A DNA stretch of 64,000 bases from Nocardioides sp. L-11A (GCA_029961745.1 CP124680.1:5332001-5396000), one strand, 5' to 3'. Positions 29,838-38,458 are shown, numbered from the stretch's first letter. Program-made: numbers and translations. The notes: generated by a model not told the origin, from the sequence alone.

Positions 29838-31611
29838 ACATGTCCTTCGCGATCACCAGCGACCACATGTAGGTGTAGTAGCCGGAGCTGTAGCCGCCGA
29901 GGTGGCCGAAGCTGGCGAACATGTGGGTGCCGGCGAGATAGGGCAGCGCGGCATAGCGGTCCTGCAGCTCGATCATCCGCGCCGTCAGGTCGGGGACCTC
30001 GGCGGCGCCGCGGTCGGCGTGGAACCAGTACGACATCGCCGCGTAGAACATCTGGGTGCGGGCGTAGATGCCCTTGCCGTAGTCGTCGGCCGCCCGCATC
30101 GCGGCGACCAGCTCCGCCGGGATCGGGTCGCCCGCGGCGTCGGTGGCGAAGGTGCGCAGTACGTCGGCGTGCCAGGCCCACTCCTCGAGCATCTGACTCG
30201 GCGCCTCGACGAAGTCCCACTCGGTGGCGACACCCGCGAAGCGGAACCAGTCGCCGTGCCCGCCGAGCACGTGGTGCAGCAGATGGCCGAACTCGTGGAA
30301 CAAGGTGACCACGTGGTCGTGCTCCATCAGGCCGCGGGAGAAGTTGCAGACCAGCACCCCCTCGGGCAGCTGCTCGCCACGAACGCCGTCGGCGAGCGTG
30401 AACTGCGCGGCGTGCTTGTACTTGCCGTCGCGCGGGTGCAGGTCGAGGTGGATCCGGCCGATCCGCTCCGCCTCGTCGGTGCGGAAGACGTCGTAGACGG
30501 TGACGTCCTCGTGCCAGACGGGTACGTCGACCGGCTCGTAGCGCAGCCCGAACAGCCGGCCGGTCACGTCCAGCAGGCCCTGGCGGACCTTGGCGAAGTC
30601 GAAGTAGGCGCGCACCCGTTGCGCGTCGACGTCGTACTTCTCGGCGCGGACCAGCTCGGCGTAGTGGTTGTAGTCGTACGCCGGGACCTCGGCCGCGTCG
30701 GGGTGGTCGCGGCGGTAGCGCTCCATCAGCTGATCGAGGTCGCGACGCATCGGCTCCTCGGCCGCCGTCACGATCCGCTCGATGAACGCGGGGATCGCCG
30801 GCCCGTCGCCGATCATCTTCACGTCGGCGTCGTAGGACGGCCAGTCGGCGTACCCCACGGTCGTCGCGAGCTCGTGGCGCAGCGCGAACAGCTCGGTCAG
30901 CAGTGGCTCGGTGGTGGGCCAGCCACGGTCGAGGAAGGCGACGGTGACCTCGCGCCGGACGTCCTGGTCGCGGGCGAACATCCGCACCGGCACCGAGTCG
31001 GGATAGTCCGTCGTCACGGTGACCATGCCCTCGGCGTCGACCGGGTGGGCGCTGAGCCAGTCGTCGGGCATGCCGGCGAGCTGCTGAGGGGTCACCCGGA
31101 CCGTACGTACGTCGTCGCGGATCACCCGGCTGAACTCCTGGTCGAGCTCGGTGATCCGCTCGCGGACCTGCGCGATCCGCGCCCGGGTCGCCTCGTCCTT
31201 GTCGACGCCCGAGCGGCGGAAGTCCTCACGCACCTTGGCGAGCATCCGGGCCGCCGCGGGGTCGGCGGCCACCGCCGCGTCGTCGATCGCCGCGAAGACG
31301 TCGTACAGCCCGCGGTCCAGACCCCATGCCGTGGCGATCCGCTGTGCCTCCTGCTCGGCGGCGTCGGCGAGGTCGCGGACCTCCTCGGCGGGGTGGACGT
31401 TGCCGAAGAGCGAGCCCGCGGCGGCGGCGTTGCCGAGGTGGCCCGCGGCGCGGTCCCACTGCCGCAGCGCCTCGACCGGGTCCGCCGGTGGCGCCGCCCG
31501 CAGCGCGTCGACCAGCGCCGTCGCCCGCGCGAGCTCCGCCTCGGTGGTGGCCCGGAACCAGGTGGGCCAGTCGTCGGGGGAGGTCGGCAGGGGGAGCGGC
31601 GCGAGCGTCAT
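29674..31611 (-). CDS. M3-family zinc metallopeptidase (oligopeptidase/peptidyl-dipeptidase type)
   Basis: 645 residues, the usual M3 length. The zinc site is LFHEFGHLLHHVLGG near residue 435, with the third ligand Glu in WDFVEAPSQMLEEWAW about 25 residues later. GICVN-type cues are replaced by GVLVCNFSRG, and the substrate-gating tail HMFASFGHLGGYSSGYYTYMW is conserved. It is a cytoplasmic enzyme that trims short peptides. There is no signal peptide. The start ATG 31611 gives MTLAPLPLPTSPDDWPTWF. It is divergent from the TasA-like gene. Confidence 0.93.
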   Translation of the reverse strand: MTLAPLPLPTSPDDWPTWFRATTEAELARATALVDALRAAPPADPVEALRQWDRAAGHLGNAAAAGSLFGNVHPAEEVRDLADAAEQEAQRIATAWGLDRGLYDVFAAIDDAAVAADPAAARMLAKVREDFRRSGVDKDEATRARIAQVRERITELDQEFSRVIRDDVRTVRVTPQQLAGMPDDWLSAHPVDAEGMVTVTTDYPDSVPVRMFARDQDVRREVTVAFLDRGWPTTEPLLTELFALRHELATTVGYADWPSYDADVKMIGDGPAIPAFIERIVTAAEEPMRRDLDQLMERYRRDHPDAAEVPAYDYNHYAELVRAEKYDVDAQRVRAYFDFAKVRQGLLDVTGRLFGLRYEPVDVPVWHEDVTVYDVFRTDEAERIGRIHLDLHPRDGKYKHAAQFTLADGVRGEQLPEGVLVCNFSRGLMEHDHVVTLFHEFGHLLHHVLGGHGDWFRFAGVATEWDFVEAPSQMLEEWAWHADVLRTFATDAAGDPIPAELVAAMRAADDYGKGIYARTQMFYAAMSYWFHADRGAAEVPDLTARMIELQDRYAALPYLAGTHMFASFGHLGGYSSGYYTYMWSLVIAKDMFSAFDEADLFAPEVAHRYRDRVLVPGGAGNAAELVAGFLGRPFSFDAYAAWLAR

Positions 31612-31721
31612 GGGCTCAGCCTAGAGAGACCGGTCGTCCCTGCCAGGTCACCGACCCGGTGGGCCGCGGCGACTCCGGACCTCGGTCGGCGGGGAGAAGC
31701 CGTGACCCAGCACCGGGCTAC

Positions 31722-31797
31722 GTGGCGAGCTGTGGAGATGGCGGGAAGATCGCGCGGACATCACGTGGAGCGTCCGTGGATCGCGGGCGAGCAGAGT
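31722..31797 (+). promoter_or_regulatory. Phased GTGG direct repeats and -10 box upstream of the TasA-like gene
   Basis: GTGGC (31722), GTGGA (31732), GTGGA (31765) and GTGGA (31776) lie in one helical phase (steps of 10, 33 and 11 bases), with weaker matches GGGAA (31743) and GCGGA (31754) filling the gap. CAGAGT (31792-31797) begins 16 bases after the last half-site. Direct repeats at 10-11 bp are the usual target of OmpR/PhoB-type response regulators. Confidence 0.6.
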
Positions 31798-31856
31798 TTC
31801 GGTCATCAGCAACGACCTGCTCACGACGAGCACGACACACCAGGAGAGCCTCCGCC

Positions 31857-32387
31857 ATGCGCATGTCCCGCAAGATCCTCGTCCCGCTCGCCACCCTCTC
31901 CGCGGCCGGCGCCATCGCTGTCGGATCCGGTGCCACCTTCACCTCGCAGTCGGGCAACACCGTCAGCGCCGTCACCGCGGGCACCCTGCAGCAGACGAAC
32001 TCCAAGGACGGCGGCGCGATCTTCGACCTGGCGAACCTCAAGCCGGGCGACACCCTGAACGGCACGCTGACTCTCACCAACACCGGCTCGCTGCCGGCCT
32101 CCTTCGGCCTGACGGAGACGTCGTCGACCAATGGCTTCACCGGGGACAACCTGAGCCTGGCAGTCACCAACACCACCACCGGCGCCACGGTCTACAGCGG
32201 CACCTTCGGCGGTCTGGTCGACGGAGCGAGGACGGACATCGGGGTCGTCCAGCCGGGGGTCGCGAACACCTTCCGCTTCACCGTGAAGCTCGCCACCGCC
32301 ACCCCGAACGCCGACCAGGGCAAGTCCGCCTCGGCCACCTATCAGTGGGACTCCGTCCAGCTCAACGGCGACACCTACGACCACTGA
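31857..32387 (+). CDS. TasA/camelysin-like exported protein with SipW-type signal peptide
   Basis: 176 residues. The N-terminus is a signal peptide of the alternate type processed by SipW (MRMSRKILVPLATLSAAG, then AVGSGATFTSQSGNTVSA). The mature part has DLANLKPGDTLNGTLTLTNTGSLPASF, matching the TasA/CalY fold of biofilm fibre subunits, and ends ATYQWDSVQLNGDTYDH. In Bacillus such proteins form extracellular amyloid-like or donor-strand fibres. The next gene encodes a SipW-type signal peptidase, as in tapA-sipW-tasA. ATG 31857 follows AGGAGAGCC. Its upstream region shares a repeat array with the Ig-like protein gene. Confidence 0.85.
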   Translation: MRMSRKILVPLATLSAAGAIAVGSGATFTSQSGNTVSAVTAGTLQQTNSKDGGAIFDLANLKPGDTLNGTLTLTNTGSLPASFGLTETSSTNGFTGDNLSLAVTNTTTGATVYSGTFGGLVDGARTDIGVVQPGVANTFRFTVKLATATPNADQGKSASATYQWDSVQLNGDTYDH

Positions 32388-32422
32388 TCCGGGCCGAACG
32401 AGCAAGGCCGTCCAGCGAGGAG

Positions 32423-33013
32423 ATGAGCACCATGGCAGCCCACCGCGACCACCCCGGCCCCGGGGTCGTGCGCCGCGCCGCCAGCGGCGTCGGCACCCTC
32501 CTGCTGGTCCTGATCTCGCTCGCGGCCCTCGCGGCGGTCCTTCCGTCGAGCCTGGGCCTCCAGCGCTACGTGATCACCGGCGGCTCGATGACCGGGACCT
32601 ACGACAAGGGATCGGTCGTCTTCGAGCGCGAGGTCCCGGCCGCCGACCTGCAGGTGGGCGACGTGATCACCTACCAGCCGCCGGTCTCGTCCGGCGTGAC
32701 CATGCTCGTCACCCACCGGGTCATCCGGATCACCCGCGACGACGAGGGCCGTCAGGTGCTCCGGACGCAGGGCGACGCCAACCCCGACCCCGATCCGTGG
32801 CGGTTCTCGCTGACGTCGGAACGCCAGCCCGTGGTGGCGTTCTCGGTCCCGTACGTCGGCTACGCGCTGATCGCCCTCGCCGACCGGGACACCCGGATGC
32901 TCGTCGTCGGCGTACCCGCCGGCCTGATCGCCCTCCTCAGCCTCGGGCAGCTCGTCACCGCCCTCCGTACTCGTCCGGGCTCGGCGCTGGGGGGTCGAGC
33001 CCGGACGGCCTGA
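32423..33013 (+). CDS. SipW-type signal peptidase I
   Basis: 196 residues. An N-terminal membrane helix (TLLLVLISLAALAAVLP) is followed by the catalytic Ser in YVITGGSMTGTYDKGS, a GDVITYQPP motif and TMLVTHRVIRI, where His replaces the Lys of ordinary bacterial type I peptidases; this Ser/His dyad is the ER/SipW class. QGDANPDPDPW and a C-terminal membrane helix (LVVGVPAGLIALLSLGQLV) complete the family pattern. It lies 35 bases after the TasA-like gene and should cleave its signal peptide and perhaps that of the Ig-like protein. ATG 32423 is chosen because GCGAGGAG precedes it. Confidence 0.92.
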   Translation: MSTMAAHRDHPGPGVVRRAASGVGTLLLVLISLAALAAVLPSSLGLQRYVITGGSMTGTYDKGSVVFEREVPAADLQVGDVITYQPPVSSGVTMLVTHRVIRITRDDEGRQVLRTQGDANPDPDPWRFSLTSERQPVVAFSVPYVGYALIALADRDTRMLVVGVPAGLIALLSLGQLVTALRTRPGSALGGRARTA

Positions 33014-33092
33014 CGGCGCTGGGCGTCGACAGGGGAACGGCCGGGCTCGCGTCGGTGGGAACGCGGGCCCGGCACTTCCTCCACTCCCTTCT

Positions 33093-33147
33093 GTGGAGAT
33101 CGCGTGTCCTCACCGTGGATCTCCCGTGGCGTCGCCATCCCTAGCGT
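33093..33147 (+). promoter_or_regulatory. 11-bp-phased GTGG repeats and -10 box upstream of the Ig-like protein gene
   Basis: GTGGA (33093), GTGTC (33104), GTGGA (33115) and GTGGC (33126) recur at exactly 11 bp. TAGCGT (33142-33147) begins 16 bases after the last one, the same offset as at the TasA-like promoter. This looks like an activator array for an OmpR/PhoB-type regulator touching RNA polymerase. Confidence 0.62.
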
Positions 33148-33195
33148 TGAGGACGACTCCGATCCGCCACCAGCCCCGTCACGAAGGACGCCGCG

Positions 33196-34998
33196 ATGCG
33201 ACACCCGCTCACCCTCCGCCTGGCCGTCCTCGGTCTGCTCAGCGCAGGGCTGATGCTGACGTCTACCGCGTCCTCGGACGCCACCTACGTGCGGTCGACC
33301 TCGAACACCGCGACCGTCCGGGCCGCCGCCGACTGGACCCCACCGGCCGTCGCCCTCGCACCGCCCGCGACGCCGGTGCAGGGCACCGTCACCCTGAGCG
33401 CGACGGCGGCCGACGCCGAGTCCGGCATCGCCTCGGTCGTCGTCCAGTACCTCGCGCCGGGCGACAGCTCCTGGACGACGCTCTGCACGACCACGGTGGC
33501 GCCGTTCAGCTGCGCCTGGAACACCCGCGCCGGCGTCGACGGCGGGTACGCCCTCCGGGCCCGCGCGGTCAACGGAGCCGGCTACACCACTGTGTCGGAC
33601 TCCGTGTCCACCACGGTCGCCAACAACGTCCTCGTCGTGCTCGGCGACCCCGGCGAGGTCGTCCGCGGCAGCGTCTCGCTGAAGACCAGCGTCTACAACG
33701 GGGGGCTCCTTCCGTGGCTGGTCTCCGTCCAGTACACGACCAACGGGGGCACGAACTGGAAGACACTGTGCACCGGCCTGAGCGCGCCGTTCACGTGCAC
33801 CTGGTCCACCACGACCTTCAGCAACGACTCGTTCGACCTCCGGGCCGTCGCGACGGCGGGCCTGACCTCGGCAACGTCGGCGGTCGTCAGCGACGTCCTC
33901 GTCGACAACGTCGCCCCGACCGTCGCCATGGTCGACCCCGGCTCGCCGCTCAGCGGTACGGCGACCTTCGCCGCCACCGCTGGCGACGTGGGGTCGGGCG
34001 TGCAGCAGGTGGTGCTGCAGTACGCCGCGGGCGGGGCGGGCTACCAGAACCTGTGCGTGCTCACCGCCGACCCCTACTCCTGCCGCTATCCGACGACGAC
34101 CCTGGCCGACGGCACGTACGCGTTCCGGGCCGTCGCGACCGACACGGCCGGCAACACGGCGACGTCGGCGGCGGTGACCGGACGCGTGGTCGACAACACC
34201 GTGTCCTCGGTGTCGCTCGACGATCCCGGCGCCTTCTTGTCGGGGCAGGCGACCATCACCGCCCAGGCCAACTCCACCGCCGGGATCGCCTCGGTCCGCA
34301 TCCAGTACGCCCCCGGCGGGACGATCGCCTGGACCGACCTGTGCACCGTGACCGCCGCGCCGTACTCCTGCATCTGGGACACCACGACCGTGGCGAACGG
34401 CGTCTACGACCTGCGGGCCGTCCTGACGGACGGCCGGGGTGCGACGTCGGCATCGGCGATCCTCGGCGGCCGCAGGATCGACAACAGCAGACTTCGCGCG
34501 GTCGACGTGCAGACCGGCAACGGCGAGGGGACCGCCGGCCGCGTCGACGCGGGCGACACCGTCACGCTCACCTACAGCGACGTCGTCGCTCCCACCAGCA
34601 TCACGCCCGGTTGGTCGGGCGCGGCCCTGCCGGTGACCCTGCGGCTGCGTGACGGCAACCTGCTCGGGGGCACCGGCAAGACCGACGCGATCGACGTGCT
34701 CCGCAACGGGGCCTCCGTCCAGCTCGGCTCGGTCGGGCTGCGGGAGGACTACGTCAAGGGGCGCAAGACCGTCCAGTTCAATGCCACCCTGACCGCCGCG
34801 ACGATCACCGTCGACGGCGTGCAGCGGACCGTGGTGACCGTGACCGTCGGGACCCTGTCCGGCGGGAGCGGACTGCGCACGGTGTCCACGGCGTCCACGA
34901 TGGTGTGGACGCCGTCCACGGCGGCCCTGTCCACGACCGGCGGCGCCTGCGCGGCAGCGCCGGCCGCCGAGTCCGGCGCGCCGGACCGGGAGTTCTGA
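33196..34998 (+). CDS. Secreted protein with four bacterial Ig-like repeats
   Basis: 600 residues. The N-terminal signal is followed by DATYVRSTSNTATVRAAADW, which resembles the post-cleavage segment of the TasA-like protein (A-T-F/Y then N-T), so it may also be a SipW substrate. Four Ig-like modules of about 95 residues follow (VTLSATAADAESGIASVVVQ; VSLKTSVYNGG; ATFAATAGDVGSGVQQVVLQ; ATITAQANSTAGIASVRIQY), each with a conserved Cys pair (L-C-T...F-S-C-x-W). A C-terminal domain (about 430-580) differs, with GDTVTLTYSDVV. It is probably an extracellular adhesin or fibre-associated protein. There is no anchor motif. Confidence 0.8.
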   Translation: MRHPLTLRLAVLGLLSAGLMLTSTASSDATYVRSTSNTATVRAAADWTPPAVALAPPATPVQGTVTLSATAADAESGIASVVVQYLAPGDSSWTTLCTTTVAPFSCAWNTRAGVDGGYALRARAVNGAGYTTVSDSVSTTVANNVLVVLGDPGEVVRGSVSLKTSVYNGGLLPWLVSVQYTTNGGTNWKTLCTGLSAPFTCTWSTTTFSNDSFDLRAVATAGLTSATSAVVSDVLVDNVAPTVAMVDPGSPLSGTATFAATAGDVGSGVQQVVLQYAAGGAGYQNLCVLTADPYSCRYPTTTLADGTYAFRAVATDTAGNTATSAAVTGRVVDNTVSSVSLDDPGAFLSGQATITAQANSTAGIASVRIQYAPGGTIAWTDLCTVTAAPYSCIWDTTTVANGVYDLRAVLTDGRGATSASAILGGRRIDNSRLRAVDVQTGNGEGTAGRVDAGDTVTLTYSDVVAPTSITPGWSGAALPVTLRLRDGNLLGGTGKTDAIDVLRNGASVQLGSVGLREDYVKGRKTVQFNATLTAATITVDGVQRTVVTVTVGTLSGGSGLRTVSTASTMVWTPSTAALSTTGGACAAAPAAESGAPDREF

Positions 34999-35393
34999 TG
35001 AGCGCTCCCACGCGAGGCTCGCAGACCGCCGCGGCGCTCACCGGACTGCTCGGCCTGGGCCAGCTGTGGTGGACGAACGGGAGTGAGCGCACCGCGGCCA
35101 CCGCGCTCGTCCTCGCACCCCTCAGCCTGCTCGCCGCGGCCGCTCTCGCCCGGATCAACTGCCTCGAGACGCGGCTGGCCGTCGTCCTGGTCGTGACCGC
35201 CCCGCTCGCGCTCACGGCCCTGGCGCTGACGATCGGCCTGCCCGGTCAGCCGCGGCAGGGGTTCGGCGTCGCGGCGCTGGTGGGCCTGGTGCTCCCCTTC
35301 TCCGTGCTGGTGGCTATCGACGTCGACCGACGCATCCGGTCCCGTCGGGCGCGGTCCGCCGGCGCGCACGCCGAGGACCCCTATGCTCGGTGA
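34998..35393 (+). CDS. Small integral membrane protein, function unknown
   Basis: 131 residues. The ATG overlaps the stop of the Ig-like gene (TGATG). It has four hydrophobic segments (TAAALTGLLGLGQLWW, TALVLAPLSLLAAAALA, AVVLVVTAPLALTALALTI, GVAALVGLVLPFSVLVAI) and a basic C-terminal tail DRRIRSRRARSA. The arrangement resembles small four-helix membrane proteins of actinobacteria. I do not recognise a family. Its place between the exoprotein and the two-component genes suggests a part in export or in signalling. The -10 box of the next gene lies inside its 3' end. Confidence 0.7.
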   Translation: MSAPTRGSQTAAALTGLLGLGQLWWTNGSERTAATALVLAPLSLLAAAALARINCLETRLAVVLVVTAPLALTALALTIGLPGQPRQGFGVAALVGLVLPFSVLVAIDVDRRIRSRRARSAGAHAEDPYAR

Positions 35394-36155
35394 GTGCCCG
35401 TGCGCCTGCTGATCGTCGAGGACGACGATGCCATCGCAGCCCCACTCCTGCGCGCCGTGCAGCGCGAGGGGTACGACGTGGTCCGGGTCGCGGCCGGGCG
35501 GCCGGCGATCGACCTGGTCGCCGCCGGCGGCGTGGACCTCCTGCTGCTCGACCTCGGTCTGCCCGACATGGACGGACTCGACGTGTGCCGCCAGCTCCGG
35601 GCCGACGGCTTCGTGGGGGGCATCCTGATCCTCACCGCCCGGGCCGGGGAGCTGGACCGGGTCGTGGGACTCGATGTCGGCGCCGACGACTACCTCGCGA
35701 AGCCGTTCAGCCTGTCGGAGCTGCTGGCCCGGGTACGCGCGCTGCTGCGTCGATCGCCCCCGCGGACGGGGGCCGACGACGCACCCGAGGCATCCGATCG
35801 GGCGCCCGCACCGCCAGCCCCGACGGCGGCGGTCCCTGACCCGTCGCCCGGCGGAGGCGACCGCTTCCGTGTCGACCGGTCCGCACGTCGCGCCTGGGTC
35901 GGCGACACGGAGCTGACCCTGACGGCGAAGGAGTTCGACGTCCTCGCGCTGCTGGACGACCACCGCGGAGCGGTGGTCACCCGCGAGGATCTGATGGCTC
36001 GGGTGTGGGACGAGAACTGGTTCGGGTCGACCAAGACCCTCGATACCACGGTCGGACGGCTGCGCCAGAAGCTCCAGGACGGCTCCGCTCCGATCCGGCT
36101 CGACACCGTCCGTGGTGTGGGATTCCGACTGGAGGGCGCCGCGCCCGATGCGTGA
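35394..36155 (+). CDS. OmpR/PhoB-family response regulator
   Basis: 253 residues. The receiver domain has the acidic pocket EDDD (9-12), phospho-acceptor Asp 53 in LLLLDLGLPDMDG, the switch Thr in LILTARAG and Lys in DDYLAKPFS. A Pro/Ala linker (about 125-155) leads to a winged-helix domain with ELTLTAKEFDVLALL, VVTREDLMARVWDENWFG and TTVGRLRQKLQ. GTG 35394 directly follows the previous stop; TATGCT lies 6 bases before it, so it also has its own leaderless promoter. It overlaps the kinase gene by 8 bases. It is the best candidate to bind the phased GTGG repeats of this module. Confidence 0.93.
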   Translation: MPVRLLIVEDDDAIAAPLLRAVQREGYDVVRVAAGRPAIDLVAAGGVDLLLLDLGLPDMDGLDVCRQLRADGFVGGILILTARAGELDRVVGLDVGADDYLAKPFSLSELLARVRALLRRSPPRTGADDAPEASDRAPAPPAPTAAVPDPSPGGGDRFRVDRSARRAWVGDTELTLTAKEFDVLALLDDHRGAVVTREDLMARVWDENWFGSTKTLDTTVGRLRQKLQDGSAPIRLDTVRGVGFRLEGAAPDA

Positions 36156-37422
36156 GCGGCTGGTCATCGCGTTCGTCGGCCTGACCATGGCCGTGATCGG
36201 ACTGTACGGCGTGCCGCGCGCCTACTTCCTCGCCGACCTGGTCCGCGACCAGGAGCGCGCGAAGCTCGACGGCACGGCGACCGCGCTGCAGGAGCTGTTC
36301 GACGAGCACCGCTCCGCGCACGGCACGGTCGATGAGGACCTGCTCGTCGTCGGCCTGGCTGCGGCGGACCGGGTCGAGCTGACGCCGATCGACGGCGAGC
36401 CGCTGATGGTCGGGGCCGAGCGCGACGGCTCCGGCGGGATCACGGTCCGCCGGAGCCTGGAGGACGGCAGCGTCCTGCGGCTGAGCGTCTCCGGCGACAC
36501 CGTGGGCGCGACCGTCCGCGACGCGATCATGCCGCTGGTGCTGCTCGGCCTGGCGCTGGCGCTGGTCTCGGCGATCCTCGGCCTCGTCCTGGCGCGTCGC
36601 CTCTCACGCCCCTTCCAGGAGCTCGCGCTGTTGTCGCGCGAACTCGGTCACGGCCGCTTCGACATCGACGTGCCCGCCTACTCCGTCCCGGAGGCCGAGG
36701 CGATCGGATCCTCGCTGCGGGGGGCGGCTGAGCAGCTCGACGATCTCGTGCGCCGTGAGCGGGAGTTCGCTGCCAACGCCTCGCACCAGCTGCGCACTCC
36801 CGTCACGGCGCTACGACTCAGCCTCGAGGACCTGACCCTGTGGCCGGAGACCGCACCCACCGTGGCGACGGAGCTGGAGCGAGGCATCGGCGAGCTCGAC
36901 CGGCTGAGCACGGCGATCGACGAGCTGCTCGCCCTGGCCCGCGGCCGGCGCATCGACGCGCAGGAGGAGGTCGACCTCGTCGCCCTGGTGCGGGCGAGCT
37001 CCGCGCGCTGGTCGCGTCGTCTGGCTGCCGAGTCGCGGGACCTCGTCGTCCGACAGTCGGGCCGGCGTTCGCGGGCCCGGGTCCCGGTCGGACCGCTGGA
37101 GCAGGTCCTCGACGTCCTGATCGACAACGCCCGTACCCACGGACGCGGCACCATCACGGTCGAGGTCCGCGACGCGGGCACCCATCTGGAGGTCGGGGTC
37201 GGCGACGAGGGGATCGATCACCTCGGCCCGGAGGTGTTCCACCGGGGCGTCAGCACCGGCACCGACGGCTCCGAGGGCATCGGCCTGGCGGTCGCCTCCG
37301 AGCTGGCCGAGGTGTGCGGCGGGCACCTGTCACTCGACGCGACGTCCCCCACCACCCGGTTCGTGCTGTGGCTCCCGCTCCGCGACCGCGGCGCCGATCC
37401 GCCGGCCCCTACCACCGAGTGA
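36148..37422 (+). CDS. Membrane sensor histidine kinase
   Basis: 424 residues. Two membrane helices (about 5-25 and 125-150) enclose an extracytoplasmic sensor of about 100 residues; a HAMP linker follows (LARRLSRPFQELALLSREL). The phospho-accepting His lies in FAANASHQLRTPVTALRLSL near residue 215; the ATPase part has VLIDNARTHG (N box), VGDEGIDHL and EGIGLAVASELAEVCGGHL (G boxes). It should phosphorylate the regulator encoded just upstream. The ligand is not known. The sensor is small and without Cys, and may sense surface or cell-envelope conditions. Confidence 0.93.
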   Translation: MRERLVIAFVGLTMAVIGLYGVPRAYFLADLVRDQERAKLDGTATALQELFDEHRSAHGTVDEDLLVVGLAAADRVELTPIDGEPLMVGAERDGSGGITVRRSLEDGSVLRLSVSGDTVGATVRDAIMPLVLLGLALALVSAILGLVLARRLSRPFQELALLSRELGHGRFDIDVPAYSVPEAEAIGSSLRGAAEQLDDLVRREREFAANASHQLRTPVTALRLSLEDLTLWPETAPTVATELERGIGELDRLSTAIDELLALARGRRIDAQEEVDLVALVRASSARWSRRLAAESRDLVVRQSGRRSRARVPVGPLEQVLDVLIDNARTHGRGTITVEVRDAGTHLEVGVGDEGIDHLGPEVFHRGVSTGTDGSEGIGLAVASELAEVCGGHLSLDATSPTTRFVLWLPLRDRGADPPAPTTE

Positions 37423-37423
37423 G

Positions 37424-38458
37424 TCAGCGCGAGGTCAGGGTCAGCGTGCCCTCGACCCGGTCCCAGTCGGACGGGGTGTTCTGCTCCCCGACCCAGCCGA
37501 CCACGCGGTAGGTGATCCCGCCCGCCGTCGCCGCGACCTGGGTGAGCTCGATGCTGCTGATGTCGAGCACCGTCCCCTCGGTGGTCGTGGTCGAGGGATC
37601 GCACGGGAACTGTCCCCGGCCGGTCCGCGTCGAGGTCGCCGACCAGTCGGCCCGCAGGGACAGGCCGACCCGCAGGCCACTCAGGTCGGTGCGGGTGAAG
37701 CGGGCGTTGATGTCGTCGTTGAAGCGGTCGCCGGCATAGGCCAGCGTGCCGCCGCCGGCCTCAGTGCGGTCGAGTGCGATACGGCAGTTGTCCGACTCCT
37801 CGAGGGCGGTCACCGAGCCGGCGCGCTCGTAGGTGCTGCCGGTGCTGGCGAAGGTCGGGTTGTGCGGGTCGCCGTCGACGGCCATCGAGATCGAGGCGGA
37901 CGCCGTGTGTCGCCAGGTCTCGACCCGACCCGTGGTCGGGTCGGTGCGCTCCCCCTCGTCGAGGAAGGTGAGCCGGCCGACCAGGGCCGCGTGCAGGGCC
38001 GCGTCGACGTCGACCTGGCTCCGCGAGACCCGGCAGTTGTTGCGCTCCTTGGTCTCCTTCACCTTCGTGGTCGCGTCCGCGCAGGCGAGCACCCAGTACT
38101 TCCCGGCGGCCGTCACGGGGACGTGCACCGGACCGCTGACGGTCTTCTTCTTGCGGGGCTTGATCCGCTTCACCGCCACGCTCCCGCCGACGATGTCGTC
38201 AGCGCTCCGCACCCGGTCCCGGGAGAGGTAGAAGCGCAGCGAGCTCCGCTTGGCGCTCGCGCGGCCCTTGTTGGCCACGGTGGCGCCGAGGTTGAAGGAG
38301 CTGCCGTGTCGCACCGTCGTCGGCGGCGTGCTCAGCGCGGAGACCACCAGGTCCGCCCGCTGGGGAGCCGCGCTCGCACCGGGCGTCGTCCCGAGCGTCG
38401 CCAGTGACGCTCCGAGCACCGTGGTCGCCGTCAGAATCGCCGTACGTCGCGCCTGCAT
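37424..38458 (-). CDS. Secreted CARDB-domain protein
   Basis: 344 residues: a Sec signal ending ATLGTTPGASAAP near residue 31, then a CARDB (cell-adhesion-related) domain at about 35-150 (ADLVVSALSTPPTTVRHGSS, NKGRASAKRSSLRFYLS, YWVLACADATTKVKETKERN). The C-terminal 190 residues form a beta-rich region with two Cys (CRIALDRTEAGGG, FPCDPSTT) that I do not recognise. CARDB modules occur in surface adhesion proteins. It is convergent with the histidine kinase gene, one base apart, so it may belong functionally to the exoprotein module without sharing its promoter; the GTGG array is absent upstream. Confidence 0.78.
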   Translation of the reverse strand: MQARRTAILTATTVLGASLATLGTTPGASAAPQRADLVVSALSTPPTTVRHGSSFNLGATVANKGRASAKRSSLRFYLSRDRVRSADDIVGGSVAVKRIKPRKKKTVSGPVHVPVTAAGKYWVLACADATTKVKETKERNNCRVSRSQVDVDAALHAALVGRLTFLDEGERTDPTTGRVETWRHTASASISMAVDGDPHNPTFASTGSTYERAGSVTALEESDNCRIALDRTEAGGGTLAYAGDRFNDDINARFTRTDLSGLRVGLSLRADWSATSTRTGRGQFPCDPSTTTTEGTVLDISSIELTQVAATAGGITYRVVGWVGEQNTPSDWDRVEGTLTLTSR

